Assembly (NCBI RefSeq): GCF_900102895.1
Contig: NZ_FNGD01000001.1
Coordinates: 1 to 64,000, forward strand
Length of the DNA stretch: 64,000 bases
Direction: 5' to 3'
From: Arthrobacter sp. ov407
GTDB taxonomy: Bacteria > Actinomycetota > Actinomycetes > Actinomycetales > Micrococcaceae
The notes beneath the pieces are model-generated. The model saw nothing but the letters and a program-made list of their open reading frames with translations, was not told the DNA's origin and made no database searches. The position numbers and the translations under genes were made by a program. Of this stretch, positions 8,779 through 16,626 are shown piece after piece; position 1 is the stretch's first letter; the number at the start of each line of letters is the position of its first letter.

Positions 8779-8799
8779 GTAGTTTCCTGTAGCAACTAC
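8779..8799. promoter_or_regulatory. Candidate operator upstream of the ABC exporter
   Basis: GTAGTT (8779-8784) and AACTAC (8794-8799) form a 6-bp inverted repeat with a 9-bp spacer, 44 bp before the exporter start and inside its presumed promoter. The size would suit a TetR- or MarR-type regulator, but none is encoded next to it. Weak evidence. Confidence 0.35.
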
Positions 8800-8903
8800 C
8801 CTAGGCCATCCAGTGACCGGATTCACACGTTGTCGTGCGCTCCCAGCATCTCGCCCAGTCATTACGATCCGCAATGGGTCCGGACGGCGGGCGCGTGGCC
8901 GCG

Positions 8904-9132
8904 GGACATGCTCAGTCGTGGCGCCGACCCCAGAGGGACATGTCCAGTCCTGGCCGCAGCCACAGCGGGACATGTCCAGTCTTGGCCGCAGCGGGTGGGC
9001 ATTGTGGGTCTATGCCCATCGCTCGCGACCTGGGGAGGGCATGTCCCGTGGGCGGGGGCCCGAGGGGAAGGGCGTGTCCACCCGTCAGGCCGTCCACCCG
9101 TGCGGGCGGGGGCGCGAGGGGAGGGCATGTCC
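8904..9132. repeat. GGACATGTCC palindrome array 2
   Basis: The 439-bp gap 8736-9174 has no gene. Its right part holds GGACATGCTC at 8904 and GGACATGTCC at 8936 and 8968 (32-bp steps), then after a 19-bp spacer a 21-bp element at 8997-9017 (GGGCAT, 9 bases, ATGCCC). After another 19 bp comes GGGCATGTCCC at 9037-9047. Degenerate copies follow at 9070 (GGGCGTGTCC) and 9123 (GGGCATGTCC), each followed by ACCCGTCAGGC. Compared with array 3, the paired bases 3 and 19 of the 21-mer changed together from A/T to G/C, which keeps the stem. Confidence 0.85.
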
Positions 9133-9174
9133 ACCCGTCAGGCCTGAGGGTGGGCAAGCTCAGATGCGGGCAGG

Positions 9175-10122
9175 CTAGGCGCGGGAGGTCAGCGTGAGCA
9201 GGACGGCTTCGGGCCGGCAGGCGATGCGGACCGGGGCGAAGCGGGAGGTGCCGATGCCCCCGGAGACGTTCACCGGCGTCGTACTGCCGTTGCTTTCCCA
9301 CGTGTGCAGGCCCCGGGCCCGCCAGGTGGGAAGGTCGCAGTTGGTGACAAGGGCCCCGTATCCCGGGACGCAGATCTGTCCGCCGTGGGTGTGGCCGGCC
9401 AGGAGGAGGTCGGCGCCGGCTTCGGTGAAGTGGTCGAGGACGCGCTGGTAGGGTGCGTGCGCGACGGCGATGCGCACATGCGGGTCGGCGTCCCGGCCCT
9501 TGGTGCCGCGCGGCCAGCCCGCGTACCGTTCGAGGCGCAGGTGGGGATCGTCGACGCCGGAAAAATCGAAGCGCATGCCCTTGAGCACCAGGGACTGGCA
9601 GCGGTTGGTTAGTTCCACCCAGCCTGACATGCCGAATTCGGACCTCAGCCGGGGCCAGTCGAGTGTCTCCGGGTCTTTGCGCTGCGCCGAGGGGCCGCGC
9701 AAATATGAGGCGGGGTTCTTGAACGTCGGACCGAAGTAATCGTTGGAGCCGGGGACAAACACGCCCGGGAACTCCAGCAGGGGAAGCAGGGCCGCCACGA
9801 GAGGGTCCACACCCTTGGCATGGCTAAGGTTATCGCCCGTATTCACCACAAGGTCCGGCCTCAACTCCGCCAGGGACGACAGCCACCGCGCCTTCCGGTG
9901 CTGGCCCGGAACGAAATGTATATCGGAGAGGTGGAGGATCCGGAACGGGGCGAACCCGGCCGGCAGGATGGGGAGGGTTTCCTCCCTGAGTACGAACTGG
10001 TTCTTCTCCCAAAGCCCGTACCCGGCGGCGGCCGCCCCTGCCGCCGTCCCGATCGCGGCGGTCACGGCAAAGCCGCGTCCGATGCTTCGAACGCGGCTCG
10101 CCAGATCATTTCCCCAGGTCAT
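9175..10122 (-). CDS. Membrane-anchored metallophosphoesterase
   Basis: This 315-residue calcineurin-like phosphoesterase has an N-terminal hydrophobic anchor (about 15-38, AVTAAIGTAAGAAAAGYGL). The metal-binding motifs come in order: DIH (about 67), GDN (about 97), GSND (about 125) and GHTHGG (about 245). The family (YkuE/YaeI-like) hydrolyses phosphoesters such as UDP-sugar or lipid-linked phosphates at the cell surface; the substrate here is unknown. It starts 3 bp after the PBP gene on the same strand. The same pair, ponA2 then a metallophosphoesterase, occurs in mycobacteria, so a cell-envelope role is likely. Confidence 0.88.
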   Translation of the reverse strand: MTWGNDLASRVRSIGRGFAVTAAIGTAAGAAAAGYGLWEKNQFVLREETLPILPAGFAPFRILHLSDIHFVPGQHRKARWLSSLAELRPDLVVNTGDNLSHAKGVDPLVAALLPLLEFPGVFVPGSNDYFGPTFKNPASYLRGPSAQRKDPETLDWPRLRSEFGMSGWVELTNRCQSLVLKGMRFDFSGVDDPHLRLERYAGWPRGTKGRDADPHVRIAVAHAPYQRVLDHFTEAGADLLLAGHTHGGQICVPGYGALVTNCDLPTWRARGLHTWESNGSTTPVNVSGGIGTSRFAPVRIACRPEAVLLTLTSRA

Positions 10123-10125
10123 CGG

Positions 10126-12477
10126 CTACGGCCCCTTGCTGGGCGTCGGCTTTGGGTCGGCCGGCTTCGGGTCGGCCGGCTTCGGGTCGGCCGACGGCGG
10201 CGCGGACGGTGCCGGGTTCTGCGTGGCCGGAGGCGTGAAGTTGTTGTTGTTCCCGCCGTTGTCGTTGTTGGGCTGCTGGTACGGCTCCGCCAGCAGGTTC
10301 GACGGCGGCTCCGGGAACGGATCGGTGCCGTGCGAGGGGGCGATCTCGGCCATGAACCTGGAGAACATCGGCCCGGCGATCATGTACCCGTCGATGCCCT
10401 GGTAGAACTGGCCGTTCACGGTGATGTTCTGCCCTGCGCGCATCTGGTCAAGGAGCGGGTCACCGAACCACGCCGCCGTCGCCAGGCCGGTGGTGTGCCC
10501 GACCACCCAGGTGGAACCGTTGTTGTTCGACGTACCGGTCTTGGCCGCGATCGGGAAATTGGTACGGGTGGAAATGCGTGGCTGAATGAGCGCACCGGAG
10601 CCGCGGTTCAGGACCTCCTGCAGCGCGTGGTTCACGCCGCGGGCGACTTCCGGCTTGATGGCGTCCCGGCAGTTCGTGGCCTGGGCGGGCAGCTGGGCCC
10701 CGGTCGCATCCGTCACGGACGTGATCGCGATGGGATCGCAGTACCGGCCGTCGTTGGCGAAGGTGGCGAACGCACTGGCCATGGTCAGCGGCGACGTCTG
10801 GGTGGACCCCAGGAGGTTGGCCAATTGGGACATGTTGATCTTCGGATGCGCCTCGAGGATCTTGCCGGTTTCCTTCTCAACTGTGGGCAGGCCGGAGTGC
10901 AGGCCGACGGCGTCCACGATCCTTTGAATTCCGCAAAAGTCGAGCTGAGAGGCGGAGGCGAAGGTGATCGTGTTGATCGAGTTGTAGAGGCCCTTGAGGA
11001 CCGTCATGGGCTTGTAGTAGCCTTCTTCGGCATTTTGCAGGTCCTCCGCGGCGCCCAGTTGCGCGTCGTGCTCCGGGGTGCTGTAGGCGCCGGTGGTGGT
11101 GCCGCAGGAGTTCTTCCACTGGAAGCTCAGGGGGTACCGTCGCACGGAGCCGTCCACCACGGTGTTCATGGACTTGCCCTCGTCCAGCCATTCGGCGAAC
11201 GTGAATGGCTTCATGGTCGAGCCCGGCTGGGCACCGCCGAGACCGTTGAGGTCATTGCCCTTCTCGTCATACTTGTCGACATTGAAATTGAGCTGGGTGT
11301 CGAACTTCCCCTTGGCCGGCAGCCACGAGGTGTTTTGGGCCATGTTGGTGATCTTGCCGGTTTTTGGCTCCACTGAGACCAGCGCGGCGCCCCATTTGTC
11401 GGGATTGGCGCCGGCTGCAGCGTCCACCTGGGCCTGGGCCACGGCCTGGGCCTTCGGATCCAGCGTGGTCTTGATGGTCAGGCCGCCGCGGAAGATCTTC
11501 CGCTCACGCTCGGCAGCGTCGGCCCCGTAGGCCGGATTGTTCAGGAGTTGGTGGAGCACGTAGTCGCAGAAGTACGGCGACGTCTTCGAATAGGCACAGC
11601 CCTGGCGAGGCTGGGTGACCTTGGTCTTGACCGGCGTCTTGACCGCAGCATCGTAGTCGGCCTGCTTGATCTTGCCCTGGGTCAGCATCGCATGGAGCAC
11701 GAGGTCGCGGCGGACCTTGGCGTGCTCCGGATTAGTGATCGGGTCATAGTAGGAGGGGCTGTTCACAACGCCGGCCAGCAGGGCCGCCTGCGGCAGGGTC
11801 AGCTTCTTGGCCGTGGTGCTGAAGAAGAGCCTGGATGCGGCCTCGATGCCGTAGGCGTCCCGGTTGAAGAACACGATGTTCAGGTAGCCCTCAAGGATCT
11901 GCTCCTTGGTGAACTTCTTCTCCAGCGCGATGGCCAACTTCATCTCGCGGAGCTTGTCCCCGACGCCCTTGTTGACACCGTTAAGGAGGACCTCGTCACC
12001 CTTGCCTTCGGCCTCCAGCGAGGAGTTGATGACGTTGTTCACGTACTGCTGCGTAATGGTGGACGCACCCTGCTTGTTGCCGCGGGCGGTGCTCACGAGG
12101 GCGCGCAGGATGCCGGTGGTGTCCACGCCGCCGTGCTCGTAGAAGCGGCTGTCCTCGATGGCGATGACCGCGTTTTTGATGTGCGGGGACATCTGGTCCA
12201 GCGAAACACGGGTGCGGTTTTCGGCGTAGAGGTTTGCGATCGGGCTGCCGTCGGCAGCCAGGATCGTGGTCGACTGGCTCGGCGGATCGACCTTCAGCTC
12301 TGCGGGAAGAGTGTCAAAGAACTGGATCGAACCGCTCGCCGCGCTGCCCGAAACGGCCGCCGCGGGGACCAGGAGGCCCGCCACCAGGACACCGCAAATA
12401 GCGCTCACGCCCAGGAAAAGAAGGATCTTTCCGAGGGTGGTGGCCGTGTCGAATAAAGGGTTCTTGCCAGTCGCCAT
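10126..12477 (-). CDS. Class A penicillin-binding protein (PonA2-like)
   Basis: This bifunctional peptidoglycan synthase of 783 residues has a TM anchor (about 15-45), a GT51 glycosyltransferase domain with EDSRFYEHGGVD (about 110), and a transpeptidase domain with STMK (SxxK serine, about 400), SIN and KTGTSNN (about 620). The C-terminus is Pro/Asn-rich with three DPKPA repeats and no PASTA domain. ATG 12477 is chosen; a GTG at 12486 adds three residues. The metallophosphoesterase follows 3 bp downstream, and DUF4177/RidA diverge upstream as in mycobacteria, although no whiB-like gene is present here. It acts outside the membrane in wall synthesis. Confidence 0.93.
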   Translation of the reverse strand: MATGKNPLFDTATTLGKILLFLGVSAICGVLVAGLLVPAAAVSGSAASGSIQFFDTLPAELKVDPPSQSTTILAADGSPIANLYAENRTRVSLDQMSPHIKNAVIAIEDSRFYEHGGVDTTGILRALVSTARGNKQGASTITQQYVNNVINSSLEAEGKGDEVLLNGVNKGVGDKLREMKLAIALEKKFTKEQILEGYLNIVFFNRDAYGIEAASRLFFSTTAKKLTLPQAALLAGVVNSPSYYDPITNPEHAKVRRDLVLHAMLTQGKIKQADYDAAVKTPVKTKVTQPRQGCAYSKTSPYFCDYVLHQLLNNPAYGADAAERERKIFRGGLTIKTTLDPKAQAVAQAQVDAAAGANPDKWGAALVSVEPKTGKITNMAQNTSWLPAKGKFDTQLNFNVDKYDEKGNDLNGLGGAQPGSTMKPFTFAEWLDEGKSMNTVVDGSVRRYPLSFQWKNSCGTTTGAYSTPEHDAQLGAAEDLQNAEEGYYKPMTVLKGLYNSINTITFASASQLDFCGIQRIVDAVGLHSGLPTVEKETGKILEAHPKINMSQLANLLGSTQTSPLTMASAFATFANDGRYCDPIAITSVTDATGAQLPAQATNCRDAIKPEVARGVNHALQEVLNRGSGALIQPRISTRTNFPIAAKTGTSNNNGSTWVVGHTTGLATAAWFGDPLLDQMRAGQNITVNGQFYQGIDGYMIAGPMFSRFMAEIAPSHGTDPFPEPPSNLLAEPYQQPNNDNGGNNNNFTPPATQNPAPSAPPSADPKPADPKPADPKPTPSKGP

Positions 12478-12514
12478 GTTTTCCACTTTACCGGCAACGA
12501 CTAGGCTTTATGTC

Positions 12515-12670
12515 ATGACCAAATGGGAGTACGCCACGATTCCGCTCATTATCCATGCCACAAAGCAGATCCTCGACCAGTGGGGCGACGACGGCTGGGA
12601 GCTTGTCCAGGTTGTTCCGGGCCCTGACGGAAACGGCCTGGTTGCCTACCTGAAGCGGGAGAAGCAGTAG
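12515..12670 (+). CDS. DUF4177 family small protein
   Basis: This 51-residue protein begins MTKWEYATIPL and ends LVAYLKREKQ, with the conserved DDGWELVQVVPG block of DUF4177. Function is unknown. The same small gene sits directly upstream of the RidA-like gene in mycobacteria (Rv3678A), and here it is 2 bp upstream. TAGGCT at 12502-12507 followed by 7 bp to the ATG suggests a leaderless transcript; no Shine-Dalgarno is present. The start at 12515 is the only reasonable one. Confidence 0.85.
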   Translation: MTKWEYATIPLIIHATKQILDQWGDDGWELVQVVPGPDGNGLVAYLKREKQ

Positions 12671-12672
12671 CC

Positions 12673-13275
12673 ATGAGCACCCCCTCAGAAGCCGTTCCGG
12701 CCACTCCGGCGGGCGCCGAAAACGTCTCCGAAAACACCGCTGCCGCGACGGCCGGCACGGCGAGCCACGCCGCCGGCGCGGGCGCGTCGTCCGCCGTCGA
12801 GCAGCGCTTGGCCGAACTGGGCCTGACGCTCCCCGACGTCGCGGCCCCGGTCGCGGCGTACGTTCCGGCCGTCATTTCCGGCAACCACGTCTACACCTCC
12901 GGGCAGCTGCCGTTCATCAACGGCAAGCTCGAGGCCACCGGCAAGGTGTCCGCCGGCTCAGCGGGCGCCTCCGATGAGTGCACGGTGTCACCGGAAGACG
13001 CGAAGGCCTACGCTGCCGTCTGCGCCGTGAACGCCCTGGCTGCCGTCAAGAGTGTGATCGGCGACCTCGACCGCATCACGCGGATCGTCAAGGTTGTCGG
13101 GTTTGTTTCCTCCGACCCTTCCTTTACCGGCCAGCCTGGCGTCATCAACGGCGCCTCGGAGCTGCTGGGCCAGGTCCTCGGCGACGCCGGCCAGCACGCA
13201 CGCTCCGCCGTCGGGGTATCCGTCCTGCCGCTCGACTCGCCCGTCGAAGTCGAACTGATCGCCGAATTCGCCTAG
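12673..13275 (+). CDS. RidA/YjgF-family protein
   Basis: The 200-residue product has an Ala/Ser/Thr-rich, low-complexity N-terminal extension of about 45 residues, then a complete RidA fold (about 48-200) with YTSGQLPFINGKLEATGKV and the subunit-interface segment NALAAVKSVIGDLDRITRIVKVVGFV. Classical RidA hydrolyses reactive enamine/imine intermediates from PLP enzymes. This long actinobacterial subgroup lacks the usual C-terminal Arg context (it ends LDSPVEVELIAEFA), so the enzymatic role is uncertain. It follows DUF4177 by 2 bp and precedes a NUDIX gene by 16 bp on the same strand, forming a likely three-gene operon. Confidence 0.85.
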   Translation: MSTPSEAVPATPAGAENVSENTAAATAGTASHAAGAGASSAVEQRLAELGLTLPDVAAPVAAYVPAVISGNHVYTSGQLPFINGKLEATGKVSAGSAGASDECTVSPEDAKAYAAVCAVNALAAVKSVIGDLDRITRIVKVVGFVSSDPSFTGQPGVINGASELLGQVLGDAGQHARSAVGVSVLPLDSPVEVELIAEFA

Positions 13276-13291
13276 AAGACCGGTCACTTCG

Positions 13292-14203
13292 TTGCCTCAG
13301 TTAGAACGTCGCCTGTTTGTTCTGCCCCCCGATCTCGAGGGAGCAGCCCGTAGCTGGATTGAACACGGTGAGCGGACGCCCCGTGCGCCCCGCTTTGCTT
13401 CCTCGGTGATCCTCCTGCGGGACTCGCCCACAGGTTTGGAGACCTGGCTCGGTTACCGGACGGGGGCATCCCCGCTCGGGGTCCTCGCCTTCCCCGGCGG
13501 ATCGCTGGAAGCGTCCGACGACGACGCCGTCGGCTGGCTTGGCCCCTCGCCCCAGCACTGGGCCGAGCACATGGGGACGTCCGACGTCGGGCTGGCGCGC
13601 CGCCACGTTGTCGGCGCCATCCGTGAACTGTTTGAGGAGACCGGTGTCCTGCTGGCCGGCCCCGACCTGTCCACCACGGTGGAGCTGACCTCCAGGGCCG
13701 ACTGGATGCGCGCCCGCGAAGCCGTGGCGGACCAGGAGAAATCCTTCACCGACCTGCTCGCCAAGCGCGGGCTCTCCCTGCGCACTGACCTGCTCAAGCC
13801 CCTGGTGAACTGGCTCAGCCCCGATTTTGCGCACCGCCGGTTCAACACCCGCTACTTCGCCGCCACCGTGCCCGTGAACCAGCAGCCCTCGTTGCTGGCG
13901 AGCAAGGGTGTGTGGGGCCGCTGGGTGTGCGTCCGGAGCGTGGTGAGCGAGCGGGACACCACCGTGCTTGGCGACGAGGTGGGCCAGGAGAACACCGTCG
14001 GCCGAACCCTGGGCGAACTCCTGGTGCCCGGCTCGGAGATCATGCTCGAGAAGATGGCCAAGGCCAACGGCTGCATCGCCTACCTCAGCTACAAGCGCAA
14101 GGCCCACGTCTACCAGCCGAAGCTCGTCGAGGAAGAAGGCCGGCTCATGCTCGAAGTCGAAGCCGCCAAGACGATTGCCGGCGACCCTCAGCGGGAACGC
14201 TAG
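13292..14203 (+). CDS. NUDIX hydrolase
   Basis: This 303-residue protein has a split Nudix box: FPGGSLEASDDD (about 70), an insertion of roughly 35 residues, then AIRELFEETGVLLAG (about 110). The length and insertion match an actinobacterial subfamily, annotated only as NUDIX, found in this ridA-crp block. Nudix enzymes hydrolyse X-linked nucleoside diphosphates; the substrate is unknown. The start is TTG at 13292, the only in-frame start near the conserved N-terminus PQLERRLFVLPPDL; it has a weak ribosome site, so the start is uncertain. Palindrome array 3 follows it. Confidence 0.85.
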   Translation: MPQLERRLFVLPPDLEGAARSWIEHGERTPRAPRFASSVILLRDSPTGLETWLGYRTGASPLGVLAFPGGSLEASDDDAVGWLGPSPQHWAEHMGTSDVGLARRHVVGAIRELFEETGVLLAGPDLSTTVELTSRADWMRAREAVADQEKSFTDLLAKRGLSLRTDLLKPLVNWLSPDFAHRRFNTRYFAATVPVNQQPSLLASKGVWGRWVCVRSVVSERDTTVLGDEVGQENTVGRTLGELLVPGSEIMLEKMAKANGCIAYLSYKRKAHVYQPKLVEEEGRLMLEVEAAKTIAGDPQRER

Positions 14204-14250
14204 GCCCCGGAACGCGGGTTCAGGAGGCTCTGGGTCGGGGCTCTGGGTCG

Positions 14251-14420
14251 GGACATGCCCTTCCCTGGCCCGCACGGCTGGACATGCCCTTCCCTGGTCC
14301 GCATCGCTGGACATGTCCCTTCTTGCCGCGTGCCGGCCGGGGACATGCCCTCCGTTGGCTCTGGCCGGTGGACATAGTGGCATTATGTCCAGTCCTTGCT
14401 GCCGGGGCTGGGCATGTCCC
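14251..14420. repeat. GGACATGTCC palindrome array 3
   Basis: The gap 14204-14510 contains the most regular of the three arrays: GGACATGCCC at 14251, 14280 and 14341, and GGACATGTCC at 14309, at steps of 29, 29 and 32 bp. Then 29 bp on comes a 21-bp element at 14370-14390 (GGACAT, 9 bases, ATGTCC), and after exactly 19 bp GGGCATGTCCC at 14410-14420. The intervening 19- or 22-bp segments are only loosely alike. It lies between convergent NUDIX and crp genes, just before their shared terminator. No ORF or known RNA family was recognised. Confidence 0.87.
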
Positions 14421-14458
14421 GAGGACAAACAGGCAGAGGAAGCCTTGGATTAACGACA

Positions 14459-14490
14459 GAAGGCCGGTCCCGTTCCCGGGGCCGGCCTTC
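14459..14490. terminator. Bidirectional terminator between NUDIX and crp
   Basis: GAAGGCCGGTCCC (14459-14471) pairs with GGGGCCGGCCTTC (14478-14490) with one mismatch and a short loop. It lies 20 bp beyond the crp stop and downstream of the NUDIX gene, so it can serve both. Confidence 0.8.
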
Positions 14491-14510
14491 GTGGTTGCTG
14501 CTGGGGATCC

Positions 14511-15188
14511 CTAGCGGGAACGCTGGCGCAAGCGCTGCATGTCAAGAATGACGACGGCGCGGGCCTCCAGGCGCAGCCAGCCGCGCTGCACGAATTCAGC
14601 CAGGGCCTTGTTGACCGTTTCGCGGGACGCGCCGACCAGCTGGGCGAGCTCCTCCTGCGTCAGTTCGTGGGCGACCAGGACGCCGTCGGTCGCCGGGCGG
14701 CCGAAGCGGTCCGCCAGATCCAGCAGTGCCTTGGCCACGCGGCCCGGCACGTCGGAGAAGACGAGGTCGGACAGGGAGTCGTTGGTGCGGCGCAGGCGGC
14801 GGGCCAAGGCCTGCAGCAGCTGGGCCGAAACCTCGGGGCGGGTGCGCAGCAGCGCGTTGAGGCTCTCGTTCTTCAGGCCGGCGAGACGCGTCTCGGAAAC
14901 GGCGGTTGCCGTGGCCGTTCGCGGGCTGGGGTCGAACAGTGCCATTTCACCGAAAAGTTCGCCCGGGCCGAGAATGGCGAGCAGTGATTCGCGGCCGTCC
15001 GGCGACGTGCGGCCAAGCTTCACCTTGCCGGAGACGATGAAGTAGAGCTGGTCACCCTGATCGCCTTCCCGGAATACCGAGGCACCGCGTGAAAGGTCCA
15101 CCTCGGTAAGTTCGTCCGTCAGCAGACGGAACGCCTCGTCGTCGAGCGTGGCGAAAAGGGGCGCGCGGCGCAATACCTCGATATCCAT
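14511..15188 (-). CDS. crp: Crp/Fnr-family regulator, GlxR/Crp type
   Basis: The 225-residue protein has a cyclic-nucleotide-binding domain (about 10-120, with GELFGEMALFDPSPRTATA) and a C-terminal winged HTH (about 165-215, with LTQEELAQLVGASRETVNKALAEF). It matches mycobacterial Crp and corynebacterial GlxR across its length, including RRLRRTN and DVPGRVAKALLDLA. These are cAMP-responsive global regulators of carbon metabolism and respiration. The start is ATG 15188 with AGGAG seven bases upstream. It is monocistronic, divergent from the MarP-like gene. Targets likely include acs by analogy, but no clear TGTGA-N6-TCACA site is visible near the acs promoter. Confidence 0.93.
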   Translation of the reverse strand: MDIEVLRRAPLFATLDDEAFRLLTDELTEVDLSRGASVFREGDQGDQLYFIVSGKVKLGRTSPDGRESLLAILGPGELFGEMALFDPSPRTATATAVSETRLAGLKNESLNALLRTRPEVSAQLLQALARRLRRTNDSLSDLVFSDVPGRVAKALLDLADRFGRPATDGVLVAHELTQEELAQLVGASRETVNKALAEFVQRGWLRLEARAVVILDMQRLRQRSR

Positions 15189-15410
15189 GAAATCTCCTGA
15201 TTAGCTGTGTCGGCTGGGGCGCTTCAGCCATTCTTTCAGAATTTTGGAGCTTCTGTGACGTAGTTGGCACTGAAACGCCCGAAGGGGCCGAAAGCGCACG
15301 GCTCGGGAAGTCGGCGCAGATCCCGGCAGGCCCGCCGGGCTGGCGCCCGATCGGCAAACGTTCAGCTTACACCGCTAGAATCATGGCTGACCTGTCTGTA
15401 AGGAGCCCCG

Positions 15411-16595
15411 GTGTTTGGCTTGACCATTTTGGACCTGGTGTTGGTTGTGGCGCTCTTGTCCTACCTGATCCATGGCCTTCGCAACGGCTTCCTCGTGACG
15501 CTCGGAGGCATCGCCGGCTTCGCCGCAGGCGCGGTCGCCGCCTTCGTGTCCGTTCCCATTGTCAGCGGGCTCGTGGAGGACAGCGGCTGGCGCCTGACGG
15601 CGATCGTGGCCACCGCCGTCCTGCTCATGATCGTGGGGAACGGCCTCGGCACCATGATCGGACGGCGGATCCGCAGCGTGGTTCCGTTCAGTCCCCTGCA
15701 GGCGGCGGACCGCCTCGTCGGGGGAGGCGTGAACGTCGTGGTGTCCGCCCTCGTAATGTCGATGCTGGCGTTCAGCATCGGAGCCCTGGGCGTGCCGTTC
15801 GTTTCCCAGCAGCTCGCCGAGTCCAAGGTCATCGGCTTCATCGACGGCATGACGCCGACGCCGGTCAAGGCGTCGATGGCTCAGCTGCGCTCTGCCGTGA
15901 TCGGCGAGGGCATACCCACCCTGCTGGACGGCCTCGGCACCGGCCAGCCCGTCGCCGTCCCGGACACCAGCACGGACACGCCGGCGCTGAACAAGGCCGC
16001 CGCGTCGGTGCTGAAAATCGCCGGAACCGCGTACCAGTGCGGTCAGAACCAGACCGGTACCGGCTTCGTGGTGGCCCCCGGGCGCGTGGTGACCAACGCC
16101 CACGTGGTCGCCGGAGTCGACGAACCGGTGGTGGAGACGCCCGGCGGCGGCGCACTGCCCGGGCGTGTTGTGTACTTTGACACCCAGCATGACCTCGCCG
16201 TCGTGGCGGTCGACGGTCTGCAGTCGGCGCCACTTCCCCTGACGTCCGATCTGCCGTCCGGCAGCGCCGCGGCCTTCGCCGGCTATCCGCACGGCGGCCC
16301 TTTCCAGTCCAAGCCGGCCAGGGTGCAGGACATCACCACCGTGCTCGTACCCGATATCTACGGCAACAATGCTGCCCCCGAGGACGTCTACCGGCTCGCC
16401 GGGGACGTGCAGCCGGGCAATTCCGGAGGCCCGCTGCTGACCATGAACGGACAGGTGGCCGGGGTTGTCTTTGCCAAGGCCACCACCGAGTCCGCTCTCG
16501 GGTATGCCATCACCATGCATGACCTCGGCCCCGTGGCGGCGCAGGCGCCGGGTCTGGGCAATGCCGTCTCGTCCGGACAATGCGTCAAGAAATAG
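15411..16595 (+). CDS. MarP-like membrane serine protease
   Basis: The 394-residue protein has an N-terminal CvpA-like domain with four TM helices (about 1-130) and a periplasm-side trypsin-like protease domain. The catalytic triad is His231 (TNAHVV), Asp261 (QHDLAVV) and Ser338 (QPGNSGGP), close to the H235/D264/S343 I recall for M. tuberculosis MarP. Cys210 lies at the start of the protease domain, near the position of a redox-sensitive disulphide in MarP. MarP is needed for acid and oxidative stress tolerance through wall-hydrolase processing. The start is GTG 15411 with AAGGAG upstream. An AGCCGGA/TCCGGCT hairpin overlaps the stop (16594-16616). Confidence 0.93.
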   Translation: MFGLTILDLVLVVALLSYLIHGLRNGFLVTLGGIAGFAAGAVAAFVSVPIVSGLVEDSGWRLTAIVATAVLLMIVGNGLGTMIGRRIRSVVPFSPLQAADRLVGGGVNVVVSALVMSMLAFSIGALGVPFVSQQLAESKVIGFIDGMTPTPVKASMAQLRSAVIGEGIPTLLDGLGTGQPVAVPDTSTDTPALNKAAASVLKIAGTAYQCGQNQTGTGFVVAPGRVVTNAHVVAGVDEPVVETPGGGALPGRVVYFDTQHDLAVVAVDGLQSAPLPLTSDLPSGSAAAFAGYPHGGPFQSKPARVQDITTVLVPDIYGNNAAPEDVYRLAGDVQPGNSGGPLLTMNGQVAGVVFAKATTESALGYAITMHDLGPVAAQAPGLGNAVSSGQCVKK

Positions 16596-16626
16596 CCGGA
16601 CCGCCACCCTCCGGCTAGAGCCACAG

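Noticed and set aside
14251..14420. Possible CRISPR array (short repeats with 19-22-bp spacers)
   Set aside because: Repeats are only 10 bp, perfect palindromes, of variable sequence; spacers resemble one another and no cas genes are present.
16594..16616. Functional element around GGCTAGAGCCACAGCTAGAGCCAC after the MarP gene
   Set aside because: A short duplicated stop region plus a modest hairpin; explained as terminator and local duplication.
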